64,000 nucleotides of DNA, from assembly GCA_964633845.1 (NCBI GenBank), contig CAZWLA010000001.1, forward strand, positions 1 through 64,000. The letters are read 5' to 3'. A model generated the notes under the pieces. It did no database searches, was not told the origin of the DNA, and saw nothing but the letters and a program-made list of their open reading frames with translations. The translations under genes and the position numbers were made by a program. Origin of the DNA: JADHTT01 sp964633845. GTDB taxonomy: Bacteria > Campylobacterota > Campylobacteria > Campylobacterales > Arcobacteraceae. Shown here in pieces: positions 42,231 through 51,316 of this stretch (its first letter is position 1; each line of letters starts with the position of its first letter).

Positions 42231-43769
42231 TTACTTATTCTCTTCTAAAAGTTGTGTAGCAAATTCTTTTGCTTGTGGTGTAATATGCTCATCACTTATC
42301 ATTCTAGCGATCTCATTAATTTTTCCAGCATGACCTAATTCTTTTATATTAGAAGTTTCGTTTTCCTTAGATACTAAGAAGTGTTGATTTGCAGTTGCAG
42401 TTAGTTGTGGCTGGTGAGATATTGCAAATATTTGATAGTATTTTGATAGTTGCGTTAATACTTTTGCTATTGAGGCACTCTCTTTACCGCTTAGATTTGC
42501 ATCTATTTCATCTAAAAATAGTATCCCATTTGTATTTAATTCATATTTACTTCTTGCTGTTAAAAGAGCAAGTCTAAGTCTGTTAAATTCTCCACTACTT
42601 ATATCTTTTAGATGTATCTCATTTAGTTTAAATTCAATAGTATCACAACCTGTAATATCTAATGGTTTAGTACCTATATTAATTGATAGATTGTCAAGAT
42701 ATAAAAGTTTTAAGTAGTAGTTCATAGTATCTTGAAGAGTGGTGACATGTGAAGTTCTTATTTTAGAGATTAAGAGGGAATCTTGCTCAACTTTTATGAT
42801 TAGCTTTTTAATATTTTTTTCTATAATAGCTTTTTCAAATACGATATTATCATAAGACTCTAACTCTAGCTCTTTTTGTCGTTTGAATTCTAATGCATCT
42901 TCAATAGATCCATATTTTTTTTCTAAATAATTTAGATCTTCAATTCTAGTGAGTAGTTGTTCTATCTCATTGTTATCTAAATTTTCAAATGAATCATTAT
43001 ATTTTTCAATTTGATTTTCAACTTCACTGATGGTATCATCAAAAAATAAACTATCAATATCTAGTTTATGTAAAAGTTCACTAATATAATGTGAATTTTC
43101 TAAAATAGGTTTAGCATTATTAATAGCATCATCAATTTTATCTTTTTTAGATAGTTTAGATTTAAATTCTTGTAAGTTATCTAATTCATCTATTTTAGGA
43201 TTAATTATAGATATCTTATCAATTTGTGATTTTGTAAATTCAATAAGATCATCAAGATTAGACTCATCATCATTTATCTTTGCTAGTTTAAATTTTAGAT
43301 TTTCTAACTCTTTAAAATTTCTAGTAAAATTATCTTTTAGAATTTTGAAGTTTGGATCCTCTTTTGTAGCAAGTAAATCAAGGAAGTCAATAATCTTATT
43401 AGAATCAAAATCACTAGTGTCTTTTAGGTGTAGATGTTTACTGAATTTCTTAGTGAATTCTTGTAGCTGTTTTTTTGCAATTGTTTGGGAATTTAAAAAA
43501 TATCTAGTTTTAGAGCCTGTTGTTTGCTTGATAGTAAATTCATCATCTTTTTCTATCATAAAATCATTATAGAAAATTTTTGGATTATTAATAGTAGTCT
43601 CACTAATTTTAGCTTTACTTATAGAATTACCAAAAAGTGATAATATAGAGTTCATCAGTATAGACTTACCTGCTCCACTAGCTCCACTAAACACAATGAG
43701 ACCATGTTCGAATTCACAATCTATCTCATCAAATGATATATAGTCTTTTAGATAAAATCTTGAAATCAT
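42231..43769 (-). CDS. recN: DNA repair ATPase RecN
   Basis: A 512-residue SMC-like repair protein. FSGASGAGKSILMNSIL is Walker A, a long coiled coil spans about residues 160-330, the ABC signature is ISSGEFNRLRLALLTARS, and Walker B is GILFLDEIDANLSG. It is somewhat shorter than E. coli RecN (553), as is usual in Campylobacterota. It overlaps nadK by four bases and abuts waaA. Confidence 0.9.
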   Translation of the reverse strand: MISRFYLKDYISFDEIDCEFEHGLIVFSGASGAGKSILMNSILSLFGNSISKAKISETTINNPKIFYNDFMIEKDDEFTIKQTTGSKTRYFLNSQTIAKKQLQEFTKKFSKHLHLKDTSDFDSNKIIDFLDLLATKEDPNFKILKDNFTRNFKELENLKFKLAKINDDESNLDDLIEFTKSQIDKISIINPKIDELDNLQEFKSKLSKKDKIDDAINNAKPILENSHYISELLHKLDIDSLFFDDTISEVENQIEKYNDSFENLDNNEIEQLLTRIEDLNYLEKKYGSIEDALEFKRQKELELESYDNIVFEKAIIEKNIKKLIIKVEQDSLLISKIRTSHVTTLQDTMNYYLKLLYLDNLSINIGTKPLDITGCDTIEFKLNEIHLKDISSGEFNRLRLALLTARSKYELNTNGILFLDEIDANLSGKESASIAKVLTQLSKYYQIFAISHQPQLTATANQHFLVSKENETSNIKELGHAGKINEIARMISDEHITPQAKEFATQLLEENK

Positions 43770-44644
43770 GATTGTGTAGTATGACCCCAGTTTAGTTTTT
43801 GTTTTAATACATCAAAATAATTTCTCTCATCTCTATGTATTAGTTTTGCTTTTTTATTGGCAGTTTTTACTTTAAGTATATCACCACTTTGTAAATTAAG
43901 TCTATCTTGGCCATCAATAATAATAGTTAAATCTTGATTGTTTGCGCTTGATAATTCTATTTCAAAGTCTTTTGGAAGGACTAATGGTCGTTGAGTGAGA
44001 GAGTGAGCGGAAATTGGTGTTACGATTAATGCTTCTGTAAGGGGATATATTACTGGTCCACCACAAGATAAATTATATGCAGTTGAACCAGTTGGTGTAG
44101 CAATAATTAAACCATCACCATAATAGCTATTAAAAAGTCTTCCATTTACTCTAGCATCAATGCTAGCCATACTTTCAATTGCTTTTCGTGTAAGAACCAT
44201 ATCATTAAATGCTACATAAGTATTTCCATTTATATTAATCTCAAGCATCATTCTTTGATCTATTCTATAGTTTCCTGCTAGCATTTGATCTAAAAACATA
44301 TCAATTTCATCTGGCATAATATCTGTTAAAAATCCAAGTGTTCCTAGATTAATACCTAGAATAGGTATATTTACTGTTAAACTTCTTCTGCATACCGAGA
44401 TTAATGTTCCATCTCCACCTATTGATACTAGAAAATCACTTTTATTACAAAGCTCTTCAAAGTCTATACCATCTTTATCAATGATTTTTGCACTATTTTT
44501 TTCAACAATAGTATCAATTCCTTTGGAATTAAATGTATCGATTAGTCTTAGGTAGGTATCTCTAAGATTTATAGCCTCAGGTTTAAATATTAATCCTGCA
44601 ACTTTTGTAGAGGCTAGTTGTTCTTGATTATTTGTTATTTTCAT
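43766..44644 (-). CDS. nadK: NAD kinase
   Basis: A 292-residue enzyme making NADP. LVSIGGDGTLISVCR is the GGDG motif, FNDMVLTRKAIESMA the NE/D loop, and GDGLIIATPTGSTAYNLSCGGP the conserved ATP/NAD-binding stretch. It lies 17 bases after comM and overlaps recN by four, within the minus-strand block. Confidence 0.95.
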   Translation of the reverse strand: MKITNNQEQLASTKVAGLIFKPEAINLRDTYLRLIDTFNSKGIDTIVEKNSAKIIDKDGIDFEELCNKSDFLVSIGGDGTLISVCRRSLTVNIPILGINLGTLGFLTDIMPDEIDMFLDQMLAGNYRIDQRMMLEININGNTYVAFNDMVLTRKAIESMASIDARVNGRLFNSYYGDGLIIATPTGSTAYNLSCGGPVIYPLTEALIVTPISAHSLTQRPLVLPKDFEIELSSANNQDLTIIIDGQDRLNLQSGDILKVKTANKKAKLIHRDERNYFDVLKQKLNWGHTTQS

Positions 44645-44661
44645 AATAATATTATATCTAG

Positions 44662-46158
44662 TTATCTCTTTCTATAACTTAATGCTTCTAGTAGGTGTTT
44701 TTGAGCGATATTATCACTATTGTCTAGATCAGCAATTGTTCTTGATATTTTTAGGATTTTATTTATTGCTCTAAATGATAATGAAAAATTTTGTATAGCT
44801 TGATTGAGAATTTGTGTAGATTTTTCATTCAAAATACAATATTTTTTAATGTCACTATCATTTAATTTTCCATTTAAATCTTTTTGACCACGTATCATTT
44901 GTCTTTGAAATCCATTTAGTACCTTCTGGTGCATCTCATATGATGTGCAGTCTGAGATATCATCTGATGTTACTTCACTCATAGTTACATATAGATCAAT
45001 ACGATCTAAAAATGGATCGGAAAGTCTATTTTTATATCTTTGAATCTCAGGCTCATTACATCTGCAATCTTTGGATTGTGATAATAAATTGCCGCATGGA
45101 CAAGGATTCATCGCTGATAAAAAAAGAAACTTTGTATCATGTTTAATTTTTGTATTTACTCTAGATACAAGTACAGTATAATCTTCAAGTGGTTCTCTCA
45201 TAGCTTCTATGATAGTTTTAGAAAAATGTGGAAGTTCATCAAAAAATAATAATCCACCATTACTTAAACTCACCTCACCTATCTTTGTACCACCAATAAT
45301 AGATGCTTTTGTTGATGAATGATGTGGTGAAATTAAATTTCTTGTAGGTTTAAAACTAGGTTCTTTTAGCTGTAGTGAGTCTAGTTTAGCTTTTTCTAAT
45401 ATTTCCTCTAGGCTCATTGGATGCATAATATATTGTAGCCTTTTACTTATCATACTCTTACCACATCCAGGGCTTCCTTCAAATATGATATTATGGTTAC
45501 CAGTAGCACTTATTAGTGCTGCTCTTTTAGCTATTGTTTGCCCTTTTACTTCACTGAAATCTACTGGATAGTCATAACTATAATAGTACTTTGTATCGTT
45601 GCATATTATATAATTATATTCAAAATTATTGTTTAGTATTTTATATTTGTCTTTTTGATTAAAGCTAAAAAAGTCTATAGCTTCTAAGAGTGTATTAACA
45701 GCATATATATTAATATTTGGTATTTTTGATACTTTACTAATAGACTCTATAGGTATGAGTACATTTTTAATAAGTCCTTGCTTTGCAAGTGATAGTATGA
45801 GTACAAATATTGATTTTGTATCTTTTAGTGAACCATCAAGACCCAATTCACCAAAAATATAAAAATCTTGAAATTCTATAGCTTCCTCTTGAAGAGCAAT
45901 TAGTAAGGCAATACTAGCATCAAAGTGGCTACCTGATTTTGCTATTTCTGATGGAGACAGGTTAATGGTAATCTTTTTTGGAGGAAATTTAAACTTATTA
46001 AAAAGTAAAGCAGATTTAATTCTATCTTTGCTCTCTTGGATAGCATTATTTCCGAGGCCAACTATGCTAAAAGATGGTAAGCCTTTTGTAAATGTTGATT
46101 CAACATCTACACTTATAGCTTCAAATCCATCTATAGATGCACATTTTAATTGTTTCAT
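44662..46158 (-). CDS. comM: YifB/ComM-family Mg-chelatase-like ATPase
   Basis: A 498-residue AAA+ helicase-like protein. The N-terminal ChlI-like domain contains GLPSFSIVGL and NLSPSEIAKSG, then FEGSPGCGKSMISKRL (Walker A), LLFFDELPHFSK (Walker B), MNPCPCGN with the conserved Cys cluster, and SFRAINKILKISRTIADL at the end. ComM drives branch migration in natural transformation. The AGGAG before its ATG is part of a small CCTAT/ATAGG hairpin. Confidence 0.9.
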   Translation of the reverse strand: MKQLKCASIDGFEAISVDVESTFTKGLPSFSIVGLGNNAIQESKDRIKSALLFNKFKFPPKKITINLSPSEIAKSGSHFDASIALLIALQEEAIEFQDFYIFGELGLDGSLKDTKSIFVLILSLAKQGLIKNVLIPIESISKVSKIPNINIYAVNTLLEAIDFFSFNQKDKYKILNNNFEYNYIICNDTKYYYSYDYPVDFSEVKGQTIAKRAALISATGNHNIIFEGSPGCGKSMISKRLQYIMHPMSLEEILEKAKLDSLQLKEPSFKPTRNLISPHHSSTKASIIGGTKIGEVSLSNGGLLFFDELPHFSKTIIEAMREPLEDYTVLVSRVNTKIKHDTKFLFLSAMNPCPCGNLLSQSKDCRCNEPEIQRYKNRLSDPFLDRIDLYVTMSEVTSDDISDCTSYEMHQKVLNGFQRQMIRGQKDLNGKLNDSDIKKYCILNEKSTQILNQAIQNFSLSFRAINKILKISRTIADLDNSDNIAQKHLLEALSYRKR

Positions 46159-46206
46159 GAGATACTCCTATTGTATATAGGAATGATTGTAGCAAGATTT
46201 TATCCT

Positions 46207-46240
46207 AGCTATAAAAAATATTGCAATTTGCAATATTTTT
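46207..46240 (-). terminator. Terminator after def
   Basis: A near-perfect palindrome, AAAAATATTGCAA and TTGCAATATTTTT around one base, overlaps the def stop and is followed on the minus strand by six T's. It should terminate or attenuate the tig-clpP-def transcript before comM. Confidence 0.7.
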
Positions 46241-46787
46241 ATAAGTCTTTATGTCTTTTGGCTTCTTTGAGCTTCTTTTTCCACTCTTTTTCAAACTTCT
46301 TTCGTTTCATAAAAGATAGATTATCGATAAATACATGTCCTGTGAGATGTTCCATCTCGTGTTGCCAAGCAACAGCCAAAAAGTCATCCGCATCCATAGT
46401 TTGAAGTTGTCCATCTCTATTGTAATATTCTACAGTAATATTCATAGCTCTTGTTACTTCCTCATGAAATTCAGGAATACTAAGACAACCTTCTGTAAAT
46501 ATTTGCTCACCGTCTTTATGTGTAATTTTAGGGTTTATAGCTTCAATAAGGTTTTCTTTTGGTTGAATCTCTTGCTCTGGATTATCTGGGTCTTCTACGG
46601 GAATATTAATTATAAGTACATTAAGTGGTGTTCCTATTTGTACAGCAGCAAGCCCAACACCACCAGCATAATTCATAGTATCATTCATGTCATCAAGTAG
46701 AGTGTGTAGCTCTTCATCAAAGTTAATCACATCTTGAGATTTTTTTCTTAAGATAGGATTTGGGTAGGTGATTATTTTTTTAATCAT
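46239..46787 (-). CDS. def: Peptide deformylase
   Basis: A 182-residue Fe/Zn enzyme removing N-formyl groups from new proteins. GVGLAAVQIG (motif 1), FTEGCLSIPEF (motif 2, metal Cys) and WQHEMEHLTGHVFID (motif 3, HExxH) are all intact. It lies five bases after clpP. Tig, ClpP and Def together form a nascent-protein processing cluster. Confidence 0.96.
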   Translation of the reverse strand: MIKKIITYPNPILRKKSQDVINFDEELHTLLDDMNDTMNYAGGVGLAAVQIGTPLNVLIINIPVEDPDNPEQEIQPKENLIEAINPKITHKDGEQIFTEGCLSIPEFHEEVTRAMNITVEYYNRDGQLQTMDADDFLAVAWQHEMEHLTGHVFIDNLSFMKRKKFEKEWKKKLKEAKRHKDL

Positions 46788-46792
46788 AGAAA

Positions 46793-47377
46793 TTATTTAT
46801 GGTTTGTGATAACTTTATCTACTAGACCATATTCTAGCGCTTCTTGTGCACTCATAAAGTTATCTCTATCTGTATCTTTTTCTAAAGTTGTGATATCTTG
46901 CCCAGTTTGAGAAGCTAGTATAGAATTTAAACTATCCTTCATCCTTTGGATCTCAGCAGCTTGAATTTGAATATCAGTAGCTTGACCTTGTGCACCACCT
47001 AGTGGTTGGTGAATCATAATTCTAGAGTTTGGTAAAGAAAATCTTTTCCCTTTTGTTCCAGAGCTTAATAAAAATGATCCCATAGATGCAGCTTGACCTA
47101 TACAAATTGTACAAATATCTGGTCTAATATAGTTCATTGTATCATAGATACTCATCCCACTTGTAATCACACCACCTGGAGAATTAATATAAATAAATAT
47201 ATCCTTATCAGGATCTTCTGCTTCTAAAAAAAGAAGTTGTGCAACAACTGTCGAAGCTACTTGATCATTGATTTCACCACTAAGCATAATGATTCTATCT
47301 TTAAGAAGTCTAGAGTATATATCATAGCTTCTCTCACCTCGACCAGTTTGTTCTACAACATATGGGATATAGCTCAT
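46793..47377 (-). CDS. clpP: ATP-dependent Clp protease proteolytic subunit
   Basis: A 194-residue serine protease. The catalytic Ser is in IGQAASMGSFLLSSG, His in MIHQPLGGAQGQATDI, and Asp in EKDTDRDNFMS. IYINSPGGVITSGMSIYDTM is a classic ClpP stretch. It lies between tig (five bases) and def. Confidence 0.97.
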   Translation of the reverse strand: MSYIPYVVEQTGRGERSYDIYSRLLKDRIIMLSGEINDQVASTVVAQLLFLEAEDPDKDIFIYINSPGGVITSGMSIYDTMNYIRPDICTICIGQAASMGSFLLSSGTKGKRFSLPNSRIMIHQPLGGAQGQATDIQIQAAEIQRMKDSLNSILASQTGQDITTLEKDTDRDNFMSAQEALEYGLVDKVITNHK

Positions 47378-47381
47378 AAAA

Positions 47382-48683
47382 TTAGTTTCCTACTTTTTCG
47401 TCTAAAAGTTTAGTAATAACTTTTTGTTCAATCATTGACATTTTAATAGCTGGTAAATAACCTTGCTCTTCATATTGCTTAATCATAGCTTGACCATCTT
47501 GACCAGTCATCATCGCTTCATAATAAATAGTTTGAGTTACTTCTTGATCTGTTACATCTACACCTTCAGCTTTTGCAAGTGCATCAACAATAAATGTAGC
47601 TCTTACACTTTTTACTGCATCTGGATTTACTTCAGCTCTCATTGTATCAATTTTAGATTGATCTTCTTGAAGTGCTTTAACTTCATCTTCACTCATAGTT
47701 CTAATTTGATTGTTTAGTGCTTGGTTTTCCTCTTGCTCTAAGATTGAAGCAGGAATAGCAAACTCATTTGCCTCTACTAATGCTTCAATATATGCAGGCT
47801 TTAATTCTTCCTGGTAGTAAGTATTCATTTTTTCATTTTTGATTTGCTCTGATACTTTATCTTTTAGCATTGCTAAATCTGCATCTTCTTCACCTTGTAG
47901 AACTTGCTTAGCAAATGCATCATCAATTACAGGCTCACCTTTTTCTTGTAGCTCATGTAATGTAACTTTAAATACAACTTCAGCTCCAGCTAAATCTTCT
48001 GATTGATACTCTTCTGGGAATGTTACAGTGATATCTTTTTGCTCTTCATATTTCATACCAATTACTTGATCTTCAAATCCAGGAATAAATGAACCTGAAC
48101 CAAGCTCTAGTGTATGACCATCAGCTTTTCCACCTTCAAATGCTACACCATCTTTAAATCCTTCAAAATCGATTACAGCATGATCACCTTTTCTTGCCAT
48201 TCTTTTTCTTTTGATTTTCTGTAATGGAGCATTTTGTCCTGCCATATCTTTAAGTCTAGTATCAACTTCTTCTTCTGAACAATCTTTAACTTCTACTTCT
48301 GGTAATAGTGATTTGTAATCACCTAAATTAACTTCTGGTCTAGCAGAGATTTTAATCTCAACACTGATTGAACCATCTTCATTTTTATCAAATTTAGTTA
48401 CTGCTGGCTCACCAACTAATCTATCATTTGAAATTTCAAGTTCATTTAATGCTACAGTAAATACTTCTCTTAGTGCTTCACCTTCAGCATCTTGAGCCAT
48501 TTTAGCTCCATATCTTTGCTTGATAACTGCTACAGGTACTTTACCTTTTCTAAAACCCTGAACATCCATAGTCTTAGCAGCATTTTTTGCAATACCATCT
48601 AATTTAGCATCAATTAACTCTTTTGGTAGAACTGCGTCTACAACTGCATTTGCTTCATCTATTTTGTTTACATTATATTCCAT
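47382..48683 (-). CDS. tig: Trigger factor
   Basis: A 433-residue ribosome-bound chaperone and prolyl isomerase. The ribosome-docking signature is GFRKGKVPVAVIKQRYG, the FKBP-like domain spans about residues 155-245 (HAVIDFEGFKDGVAFEGG), and a long helical C-terminal domain follows. Length and layout are normal. Confidence 0.95.
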   Translation of the reverse strand: MEYNVNKIDEANAVVDAVLPKELIDAKLDGIAKNAAKTMDVQGFRKGKVPVAVIKQRYGAKMAQDAEGEALREVFTVALNELEISNDRLVGEPAVTKFDKNEDGSISVEIKISARPEVNLGDYKSLLPEVEVKDCSEEEVDTRLKDMAGQNAPLQKIKRKRMARKGDHAVIDFEGFKDGVAFEGGKADGHTLELGSGSFIPGFEDQVIGMKYEEQKDITVTFPEEYQSEDLAGAEVVFKVTLHELQEKGEPVIDDAFAKQVLQGEEDADLAMLKDKVSEQIKNEKMNTYYQEELKPAYIEALVEANEFAIPASILEQEENQALNNQIRTMSEDEVKALQEDQSKIDTMRAEVNPDAVKSVRATFIVDALAKAEGVDVTDQEVTQTIYYEAMMTGQDGQAMIKQYEEQGYLPAIKMSMIEQKVITKLLDEKVGN

Positions 48684-48744
48684 GTAAATTTACTCCATGT
48701 ATTAAAAATTTATAGGATTTTATCCAAAAAGCCCTTAAATAAGA

Positions 48745-50124
48745 TTATTTACTAAGCCACCGCTTAAATATCTCAATTTGCTCTTTTGTTTTTTGAGTAC
48801 TAGTACCACCAAAGCTTGTTCTAGCATTCATTGAGTTTCGTAAGTTTAAGTATTCAACAATCTCTTTGTTAACCATTGATATTTCACTATTTGATTCTCT
48901 TATCTCATCAATTGTTAGTTCGCTCATATCTTTATTTAAGCTATTTGCTTTTGCTACCACATCTTTTGTGATATAGTATGCAGTTCTAAAGGGCATATTT
49001 GCGTTTGTAACTAAATAGTCAGCAAGATCAGTTGCACTTAGGTGGCCTACTTTACAAGCATCTTCCATAGTATCCACATTTATAATCAAGGTATCCATAA
49101 CTGCACTTAGAATATCAAGTGAAATATCAAGTGTTTTTACACTATCAAATACACCCTCTTTATCTTCTTGTGTATCTTTATTATAAGCTAATGGAAGCCC
49201 TTTCATAACTGTTAATAAACTCATAAGGTTACCATATGCTCGACCTGTTTTACCTCTAAGAAGTTCAGGTACATCTGGATTTTTCTTTTGAGGCATAATT
49301 GATGATGTAGTAGCATACTCATCAGACATTTTTACAAATCCAAATTCATAAGATGACCATAAGATAAGCTCTTCACTTAGTCTACTAATATGCATCATAG
49401 ATACAGAGATATTGTAAAGTATATCAAGTGCAAAGTCTCTGTTTGAACTTGTATCTAAAGCACAAAGTGTTGGTGAATCAAAGCCAAGAAGTTCGGCAGT
49501 TTTATCTCTATCAATATTATGTGGAGTTCCTGCTAGTGCAGCTGATCCTAAAGGACAATTATTATTTCTTTCAAATGAACTTTCAAATCTTTCAAAATCT
49601 CTTTTAAACATATTTGCATACGCCATTAAATGGTATCCAAAATTTATAGGTTGAGCATGTTGTAGGTGAGTCATACCTGGAATTAAAGTTTCAGTGTGTT
49701 TATCTGAGATTTGTACTAATATCTTAATAAGAGTTTTTAACTTATCTTTTAATACTAGCGTCTTATCTTGTACATAAAGTGAAAAATCAGTAGCAACCTG
49801 ATCATTTCGACTTCTTGCAGTATGAAGTCGTTTCCCTGCATCTCCAATAAGGGTAATTAGACGACTTTCAATAGCCATATGAACATCTTCATGTTCAATT
49901 TTCCATTCAAAATTTCCAGATTCAATCTCATCTTTTATTTGTAATAGCCCAGCTTCAATTTTTTCTTGATCTTCAACAGTTATAATATCTTGTAATGCAA
50001 GCATTTTACTATGGGCAATACTCCCTTTTATATCTTGTGCATAAAGTTCTTTATCAAACATCACTGATGCATTAAATTCATCTAGTAGTGCAGCATTCGT
50101 ATTTTTTAATATTTGTTCAGACAT
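48745..50124 (-). CDS. argH: Argininosuccinate lyase
   Basis: A 459-residue fumarase/aspartase-superfamily enzyme making arginine and fumarate. The signature loop is SSIMPQKKNPDVPELLRGK with the catalytic Ser; HTARSRNDQVATDF and MTHLQHAQPINFG are conserved active-site boxes. It is separated from nifU upstream by a long imperfect palindrome and from tig downstream by 61 bases. Confidence 0.96.
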   Translation of the reverse strand: MSEQILKNTNAALLDEFNASVMFDKELYAQDIKGSIAHSKMLALQDIITVEDQEKIEAGLLQIKDEIESGNFEWKIEHEDVHMAIESRLITLIGDAGKRLHTARSRNDQVATDFSLYVQDKTLVLKDKLKTLIKILVQISDKHTETLIPGMTHLQHAQPINFGYHLMAYANMFKRDFERFESSFERNNNCPLGSAALAGTPHNIDRDKTAELLGFDSPTLCALDTSSNRDFALDILYNISVSMMHISRLSEELILWSSYEFGFVKMSDEYATTSSIMPQKKNPDVPELLRGKTGRAYGNLMSLLTVMKGLPLAYNKDTQEDKEGVFDSVKTLDISLDILSAVMDTLIINVDTMEDACKVGHLSATDLADYLVTNANMPFRTAYYITKDVVAKANSLNKDMSELTIDEIRESNSEISMVNKEIVEYLNLRNSMNARTSFGGTSTQKTKEQIEIFKRWLSK

Positions 50125-50183
50125 ATCTTACCTAATTTGATTTTTTGAGATTATATCATAAATATTTATAAGTTATGAAAGGG

Positions 50184-50310
50184 ATCTAAGGTATGAGATT
50201 TTGATAATGGTAAGGCGAAGATAAAATTTATTGATTGAGCTTACTGTAGTAAGTGATTGAAATAAATTTTATCTTTAACGAAAGCATTATCAAAATATAA
50301 TGCCTTAGAT
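50184..50310. repeat. Long imperfect palindrome between nifU and argH
   Basis: Arms 50184-50232 and 50261-50310 are inverted complements: eight outer pairs (ATCTAAGG/CCTTAGAT), a 12-pair block (ATTTTGATAATG/CATTATCAAAAT) and a 15-pair inner block ending AAATTTATT, with internal mismatches. The apex holds a further CTTAC/GTAAG stem. The right arm starts in the last nifU codons and covers its stop. It could be an outsized terminator or a MITE/REP-type mobile palindrome. No second copy was seen in this window. Confidence 0.75.
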
Positions 50311-51285
50311 TGGTAGTACTCTTATATTTTCATCTACTTTAGACTTAAGTGTAGATTCAATAGCATAAAGTGTACCAGTTGAACCAGAAGCACATGATCC
50401 ACAAGCACCTAAGTATCTAATATAAATATCATAGTATGGAAGATTTTCTTTAATATCTACAATCTCCATATCTCCACCATCCATAACAAGCATAGGTCTA
50501 ATATATTCAGCAATTACAGCATCAACTGCATGTATTCTTTGTACTATTGTCATCTTATCAAAACTCATCTCACCAGATTCCGTTGTATTTGCAGCAGCTT
50601 CAAGTGCCTCTTGATCCATTTGAGCTCTTACATCAGCTAAGATATCAACTAAATAGATATCTTTTGGTTCATGACCACCAGGTCTAATACATGATTTACA
50701 GAATGCTCCAGCTTTTGTAATATCAATAATTTGTTCAACTTCTTTGATATTGTTTTCTCTAATAGCATTGATAATCTCTTGATGAGTAACTCTTGCACAC
50801 TCACATACAATATCTTGATTTACTAGAGTGTCTCTGTCTACACCTTTATATTGAGATGCAGCTTCTAAAATAACATCATATGCCATAACTGAACAGTGCA
50901 TTTTTTGTGGTGGAACTGCTGGAGTACCATCATCATCTCTTAAAAATGCTTCAACTTCTGTATTTGTAATATTAATCGCTTCATCAACTTTTTTACCTAT
51001 ACAAAGCTCAGCCATAGCATCAGAAGATGCAATCGCTGTACCACATCCAAAAGATTTAAATTTACTATCTAAAATAGTATCTGTTTTTTCATCTACAAGC
51101 CAAAATAGTCTTACTGCATCACCACATGATTCTGCTCCAAAATCTGCTACAATTAATCTTGCACCAGCTTTATCTGCATCTTCTTGTGTAAATTCACCCA
51201 TTGCAACTGGGTTATTCATTCTATCTTGAACTTTTTTACTGTATTGTTCCCATACATTTCCACTAATCATATCACTTCTTGCCAT
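50305..51285 (-). CDS. nifU: Fe-S cluster assembly scaffold NifU
   Basis: A 326-residue three-domain scaffold. The N-terminal IscU-like domain has Cys in FGAESCGD, FKSFGCGTAIAS and KMHCSVMAYDV; the central [2Fe-2S] domain has VCECARVTHQE and FCKSCIRPGG; the C-terminal Nfu domain has YLGACGSCASGS. In Campylobacterota this NIF-type pair is the general Fe-S assembly system, not a nitrogen-fixation marker. It lies 31 bases after nifS. Confidence 0.95.
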   Translation of the reverse strand: MARSDMISGNVWEQYSKKVQDRMNNPVAMGEFTQEDADKAGARLIVADFGAESCGDAVRLFWLVDEKTDTILDSKFKSFGCGTAIASSDAMAELCIGKKVDEAINITNTEVEAFLRDDDGTPAVPPQKMHCSVMAYDVILEAASQYKGVDRDTLVNQDIVCECARVTHQEIINAIRENNIKEVEQIIDITKAGAFCKSCIRPGGHEPKDIYLVDILADVRAQMDQEALEAAANTTESGEMSFDKMTIVQRIHAVDAVIAEYIRPMLVMDGGDMEIVDIKENLPYYDIYIRYLGACGSCASGSTGTLYAIESTLKSKVDENIRVLPI

Positions 51286-51316
51286 GATTTACTCCTTTTA
51301 TATTTTCTTTTTTATA

